Position numbers and translations under genes: made by a program. 64,000 nucleotides of DNA, from NCBI GenBank assembly GCA_039989475.1, contig JBDXHU010000009.1, positions 620,001 through 684,000 on the forward strand. The letters run 5' to 3'. Below, piece by piece: positions 60,173 through 64,000 of the stretch. The DNA comes from JBDXHU01 sp039989475. GTDB taxonomy: Bacteria; Pseudomonadota; Gammaproteobacteria; Pseudomonadales; Halieaceae. How positions within the stretch are numbered: position 1 is the first letter of the stretch; every line of letters starts with the position of its first letter. The notes beneath the pieces were generated by a model. That model saw nothing but the letters and a program-made list of their open reading frames with translations, was not told the DNA's origin and did no database searches.

Positions 60173-61873
60173 TTAATCAAGGAGCGCGGCTGGCTGCAAG
60201 ATGGGTACTGTGTCAAAATGCTCCGCGGAAATATACGCATTCGTACCTTCGATTACAGCCTGATCACTGCTGCTGTCAAAAGTTGCGGTAATACCCGTTA
60301 CTGCCATTCCGACTACCTGCATGTATGCGTTCAACACAGGTCCACCGCTGCTGCCGGAATGGATATCTGTATCAACTTCGCAATGTAGAAACGTACTTTT
60401 CTTGAACGTATTAGTGACGGTACAAAGCTTGATAGAAACCGAATGGTGCCCTGGTAAAAGTTGAGGAAAACCAACCACGGAGAGCCTATAGCCCGGCAAT
60501 GTGTTTAGATTTTTTGCTATCTTTAGGAAGTCATTGCAATTCAAATTCTCCCCTTCTATCGATAGAACTGCAATATCTGAATATTGACACGCTGCTTTTA
60601 GGTCGGCCCTATACTTTACGGACGGCTCGCGAATTCTATGGACGAAGCAATAACTGGGGTTTCCCGCCTTATTGAAAACATGGGCACACGTAAGCATTCT
60701 TTCATCGGCCAACATAAATGCAGTACCTTGAACAAGTTGCTGCTCATCACTTAGATTTTCAACGCCTTCAAAACATACAACCCAAACGCATCTCTCTAGA
60801 CGACCGCGGTTAGAGGCGCCGTAGAAATGTAACTGCGTATCCAACTCGCCAAGTGCGACGACCGTTTCCAGAGGTAGCTCCAAATCTAAGCTCAGGTTGT
60901 TAAACCTTCTGGCAAGACTGGTATACACACGGTCATGTTTGCCTTTCACCATTCCAATGAAATTGAGGCGTCCTGCGACAACGAACTCTAAGCTCGCGCA
61001 GTCATCGCCATTGATCGAAACGTTCCTATTTTTTGCTTTATCAATGTCCTGTTCCAGTGCGTGGATCATCGCCCTTGTTTTTCTAATATAGCGCCGATCA
61101 ACGTTGACCTTTCTATTGACTTTAAGCCCCGTCACGATCTGTCGCTCATCATATCTTTGCATGCGAGTTTTTCCCGCGTTTATCCTAAATCCATTGCTTT
61201 GTATTACGCGGGTAAGCTCCTCAGTAGGCCGCACCTCACCCTCCTCCAAGGCATAGATCGAGTTGGGCTCTAGTGATAATAGAGAAAACGTTATGTCATC
61301 AGCGTATCGGGTGTAAAACGCCCTATTGCGGCTCGCTAAATAACTCAGCTCTCGATCCATTCGACGGGATATCATGTTGGAGATTACTGGAGACGTAGGT
61401 GCACCCTGTGGAAGCTGCCTTTTATAACAACATAAGTGCGCAATAAATTGGGCGCATTCGTTGCTTAATGAATACGGAGGCGCCGCCAGCAAACCGCGCA
61501 CCCTACCAAAATGTATGCTGTGGAAGAAGTCTTCCAAGTCCAGATTGAATACAGCTGCTTTGCGCACGTGCGACTTTGCGTTTGGAACTATGCCTCGCCC
61601 CTTGATGAATGCCATTGCCGAAGAGTGCGGCTCGTATAATTCTTCCAAAAGGTTCTTCAGTCGGCTCTGCAATATCTTTAGCATCTTATCGGGTGCGCCG
61701 ATAGCTCTAGTCCCACCAGCCGCTTTAGGGATCTCAAACTCGGTATAGAGATTATCGACACCCTTAGCATATAAGGTGTAAGTGAGTTTTGAGTAAGAAG
61801 TCCGAAGCAGCCGTGCGAGGTCTCGCGGGGTGGTTGTGCTGGAGAGTTGCGGTTTGCCCGACCCAGATTTCAC
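60173..61873 (-). CDS. Retron-type reverse transcriptase fused to trypsin-like serine protease
   Basis: 566 residues from a GTG with AAAGG 6-8 nt before it. Residues 1-320 are a retron RT: catalytic Asp in FNLDLEDFFHSI (about 112-115), LPQGAPTSPVISN (154-166), YADD (190-193) and the retron-specific VTG (247-249). Residues about 365-560 are a trypsin-fold protease: His398 in LTCAHVF, Asp433 in YSDIAVL, Ser509 in SGSSGGPVLN. So all three triad residues are present. It would make a covalently linked RNA-DNA (msDNA) whose disturbance, for example by a phage, may switch on the protease. The gene is AT-rich against the flanking genome. The related RNA gene lies directly upstream. Confidence 0.93.
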   Translation of the reverse strand: MKSGSGKPQLSSTTTPRDLARLLRTSYSKLTYTLYAKGVDNLYTEFEIPKAAGGTRAIGAPDKMLKILQSRLKNLLEELYEPHSSAMAFIKGRGIVPNAKSHVRKAAVFNLDLEDFFHSIHFGRVRGLLAAPPYSLSNECAQFIAHLCCYKRQLPQGAPTSPVISNMISRRMDRELSYLASRNRAFYTRYADDITFSLLSLEPNSIYALEEGEVRPTEELTRVIQSNGFRINAGKTRMQRYDERQIVTGLKVNRKVNVDRRYIRKTRAMIHALEQDIDKAKNRNVSINGDDCASLEFVVAGRLNFIGMVKGKHDRVYTSLARRFNNLSLDLELPLETVVALGELDTQLHFYGASNRGRLERCVWVVCFEGVENLSDEQQLVQGTAFMLADERMLTCAHVFNKAGNPSYCFVHRIREPSVKYRADLKAACQYSDIAVLSIEGENLNCNDFLKIAKNLNTLPGYRLSVVGFPQLLPGHHSVSIKLCTVTNTFKKSTFLHCEVDTDIHSGSSGGPVLNAYMQVVGMAVTGITATFDSSSDQAVIEGTNAYISAEHFDTVPILQPAALLD

Positions 61874-61994
61874 TTTTCGCCTTTAACATCTTCCGTGGAA
61901 TCCACAACCTCGTACCGATATGTGAAGCGATTTGTGGACACAATATTGTCATTAAGCGGCATTTGACTCCGCCAAGATTAATACTGGGTCGGGC
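61856..61994 (-). ncRNA. Predicted retron msr-msd RNA
   Basis: On the minus strand GCCCGACCCAG (61984-61994) is exactly complementary to CTGGGTCGGGC (61856-61866). These fit the a1 and a2 arms that close retron template RNAs, here 139 nt apart end to end. Inside are a GCGG/CCGC hairpin (61956-61972), an ACA-ATAT-TGT element (61940-61949) and a 7-bp TCCACAA/TTGTGGA stem (61901-61938). The a2 arm overlaps the first codons of the RT gene. I could not fix the branching guanosine. Confidence 0.7.
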
Positions 61995-62000
61995 GAGTTA

Positions 62001-62029
62001 TATATATTGCATACTATCTTTTTAGTCAA
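62001..62029 (-). promoter_or_regulatory. Sigma70-type promoter of the retron RNA
   Basis: Minus strand TTGACT (62024-62029), 17-bp spacer, TATATA (62001-62006). The predicted start, 6-7 nt on, falls at about 61995, the first base of the a1 arm. Confidence 0.7.
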
Positions 62030-62075
62030 GCCCGCTACCCCAAAACAATCTGGGACCGACCACGTTTTTCCCAAC

Positions 62076-62411
62076 ATGGAACGTTATCGCCAGTAATGCA
62101 GCGCCGACTACCAGGGCCACGAGACGGAATTCGACGCAGTCAAGGCACTGCCTTACAAAGACCAACAATCCCCACTCGTAATATTTATCAACCTGGCCAT
62201 CGCCGGTGGCCACAAAAACAAGGGGCGCCGCGGCGAAATCCTCGGCGTCCTCATTGTCAGCGCCCGCATCGGCGGTAAGGCCGCCGGCAAGATCGATGTG
62301 GTGGAGTTCGCCGCCTATGTCTCCATCGAGCGTAGCCAGGCCATACCGGACCTAAGGCAATTGCAGCACGTAAACAGAAGTTATTGTAGAGGAGCTGACC
62401 TGGCCACCTGA
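62076..62411 (+). pseudogene. dbpA: DbpA-like DEAD-box helicase C-terminal fragment
   Basis: The frame opens ATG GAA CGT TAT CGC CAG and is stopped at once by TAA (62094), then runs open to TGA at 62409. GGHKNKGRRGEILGVLIVSA and GKIDVVEFAAYVSIERS match the RNA-binding domain at the end of DbpA helicases (compare GxRKxKxRxGDILGAL and KIDxxxxYVAIER). The helicase core is absent and the far end is degenerate. Codon usage is GC-rich, like the host, not like the retron. It is probably a remnant of a host gene broken when the island entered. Confidence 0.6.
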
Positions 62412-62493
62412 CGTGGAACCAACAGTTTAGAGACCAGTGCCATATACATGGCTCCATTAATAGTAGCCACTACTGGAGTCTTAGTATAATAGC

Positions 62494-64000
62494 TCAGTAG
62501 CCTCTGGTCAGAACTCTAATCGCGTGATCAATACTGCGAAGACCAAAATCCTCTGCATCCTTATCTTTTTCATCTCGTAACTTACGGAGCATTCCCAGAA
62601 AGTTTTGCACATCAACAAATTTCTCCAGAAACTCAATTTCAGTTACATGATTCTCCCTATACAAAAGATTGGTAAACGCTGTTAACTGAATGTCATTCAA
62701 AAATAGTTTTTCGAAAGTGGTCCTTAGATTAACCGAACTTAGGTTTACTTCATGAAAAATAAATATGAGTTGCGGGCCCCAAAGAGAGGGGAGAATGATT
62801 CCCTGACTAAGCCGACTGTGATTCGCTTCAACCAGCCTATAAGACAGCTCGATGACGACGTTTTCTGGCAAGAAAGCATGATCCTCTCGGCGCTGCTCCA
62901 GTCCAAATATACCGTATGAAAAAAAATGTGAGCGAAGTATGTACGGCAATATTGATAGGTCGTCCTCAGACAAAAGCTTTTTGCATACTAAGATTGCCTC
63001 AGAGCTAGATATGCAGCCGTTGGTGCAATTTCGAAATAGAAGTCTTCCAAGGAGTTCGTAGAACTCATAGCGAACGTTGTACGAGCTTACGTTATTTGGT
63101 GTATTGTGACCGAGGAAGGCCGCGAGCACAGACCAAAGAGGGACGTGCAGGTCATCACGCACGATTCCATACAAATCATCGAGCAAGTCAATGAAGGCTG
63201 CGAGGCTATCCTCCACCTCATACTTGGCGAGTCTAGCTAGCTGCTCCGTACTAGTCATTGACAGGAAGTCCTCTAGCTCCTGCCTGCCGATTTCCCCAGC
63301 CGGCAGCCCCAATCTAGTCACGATCCTAAGTGCCCTCATCGTAGAGAGCGGAAACGGGACTCCATCTCTACCTTTTCTAGAAGCTGTTAACACAGGAAAG
63401 AGAAACTCAAGTAGGTGGACCAATGCGGGATCCCTATCCTGCGGGTCAGCCCACATCAACTTCAGATAGTTGTCTTTTTCCCAGCGCTTCGATCCGACTC
63501 GAGCTTCTATCGCGCGCATTGTTGTGCTATCAGACGCAAAGTAATCTCCTTTTTCTCGGAGCACTGAAATTATCGTTGGGGCTTTTGTCATAAGGACAAC
63601 GTAAGCCAGAAGGTCTACCCAGTCGACGTCCTTATTGACCAGTCCTTTTACAACATGATATGTGCCTACTATTTTCTTCACATCTCGCGCTGTTCTAACT
63701 ACTCCGGGTATGAGTATATCGATCAATTTCGTGAATCTAGAATCACCAATCCAGTTGTCAGGTAGCTCCAGATAACTAAGGCTTGCATTAATCTCTGAAG
63801 AGAAAAGCGCAACAAGTTCAACCCCCAGCGAAACAGGCAAATCGATTTGAAACTGAATTATCTTTTCTAGATACTTTTCTCCTCTTTTTTGGTCTCCTTT
63901 TCCTCCCAAGGCCTCAGCCACGCGTTCGAAGTCATAAGCGACCAGGTATGATATTTTTGGAAAACCTGCAACCGCTTTAACTAGTCGCGCTACTTGTCGA
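62494..64000 (-). CDS. KAP-family P-loop NTPase, partial (runs off the window)
   Basis: At least 502 residues, cut at its N-terminus by the window end. LVKAVAGFPKISYLVAYDFE, RVAEALGG and GEKYLEKIIQFQIDLP are the region after the Walker B of KAP NTPases (compare YLLAFDREVV and YLEKIIQVPFDLP). The Walker A and B motifs must lie beyond 64000. The C-terminal 330 residues are helical and unrecognised. KAP proteins are membrane-linked and several occur in phage-defence loci. AT-rich, same strand as the retron and about 620 bp upstream of it. Confidence 0.8.
   Translation of the reverse strand, partial: RQVARLVKAVAGFPKISYLVAYDFERVAEALGGKGDQKRGEKYLEKIIQFQIDLPVSLGVELVALFSSEINASLSYLELPDNWIGDSRFTKLIDILIPGVVRTARDVKKIVGTYHVVKGLVNKDVDWVDLLAYVVLMTKAPTIISVLREKGDYFASDSTTMRAIEARVGSKRWEKDNYLKLMWADPQDRDPALVHLLEFLFPVLTASRKGRDGVPFPLSTMRALRIVTRLGLPAGEIGRQELEDFLSMTSTEQLARLAKYEVEDSLAAFIDLLDDLYGIVRDDLHVPLWSVLAAFLGHNTPNNVSSYNVRYEFYELLGRLLFRNCTNGCISSSEAILVCKKLLSEDDLSILPYILRSHFFSYGIFGLEQRREDHAFLPENVVIELSYRLVEANHSRLSQGIILPSLWGPQLIFIFHEVNLSSVNLRTTFEKLFLNDIQLTAFTNLLYRENHVTEIEFLEKFVDVQNFLGMLRKLRDEKDKDAEDFGLRSIDHAIRVLTRGY

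Noticed and set aside
62096..62278. Small Arg-rich plus-strand frame overlapping the dbpA-like fragment
   Set aside because: It is the wrong frame of the helicase remnant; the family match lies in the frame beginning at 62076.
1..64000. tRNA or rRNA genes
   Set aside because: No cloverleaf or conserved rRNA segments were recognised when the intergenic regions were read on both strands; a covariance search would be decisive.

Overview
The window comes from a GC-rich gammaproteobacterium. The gene content (PqiABC, DUF2789, TonB receptor, TPR-sulfotransferase, PYROXD2-type oxidoreductases) would suit a marine lineage such as Halieaceae; that placement is inference. Most of the window is ordinary chromosome. 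Two stretches look acquired: roughly 50.0-55.1 kb and 59.9-64.0 kb. I saw no rRNA, tRNA, CRISPR array, integrase or complete insertion sequence.

Layout. 0.2-10.3 kb holds single genes: cysK, a periplasmic solute-binding protein, an acetyltransferase, an outer-membrane protein, a diguanylate cyclase, a methyltransferase and a large secreted M6 protease. 10.3-25.2 kb is one catabolic locus. Nine minus-strand genes, most of them overlapping, encode an aminotransferase, two FAD oxidoreductases, a GcvT-like methyltransferase, an ADP-forming acyl-CoA synthetase, a crotonase, a PuuA-like gamma-glutamyl ligase, a Rieske oxygenase and a PuuC-like aldehyde dehydrogenase. They diverge from a BetI-like regulator and an acyl-CoA dehydrogenase across an 18-bp perfect palindrome. 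25.2-31.3 kb is an envelope export block: FUSC/DUF1656/HlyD efflux followed by a PqiA-PqiA-PqiB-PqiC lipid-transport set. 31.4-33.6 kb has four small exported proteins. 33.6-37.6 kb is the putrescine importer potFGHI. 37.7-50.0 kb has a TPR-sulfotransferase, an M13 peptidase, a propeller-like protein with a 2-oxoglutarate hydroxylase, a TonB receptor, a pterin-synthase homologue, an SDR, YhhQ and a MOSC protein.

50.2-55.1 kb is a run of eleven small plus-strand genes: two toxin-antitoxin pairs, two acetyltransferases and several orphans. Several are separated by related imperfect palindromes that resemble degenerate integron attC sites. 55.1-59.9 kb holds an S8 protease with a C-terminal hexapeptide repeat, a small exported protein and a SpdH-like amine dehydrogenase. 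With potFGHI and the PuuA/PuuC-like genes, this gives the window a recurring polyamine/amine theme.

The most interesting system is at 60.2-62.0 kb: a retron-type reverse transcriptase fused to a trypsin-like serine protease. Directly upstream lie a near-consensus promoter and an 11-bp perfect inverted repeat, arranged as expected for the a1/a2 arms of a retron msr-msd RNA. A DbpA-like helicase remnant and a KAP-family P-loop NTPase cut by the window edge follow, which suggests a defence-type island.
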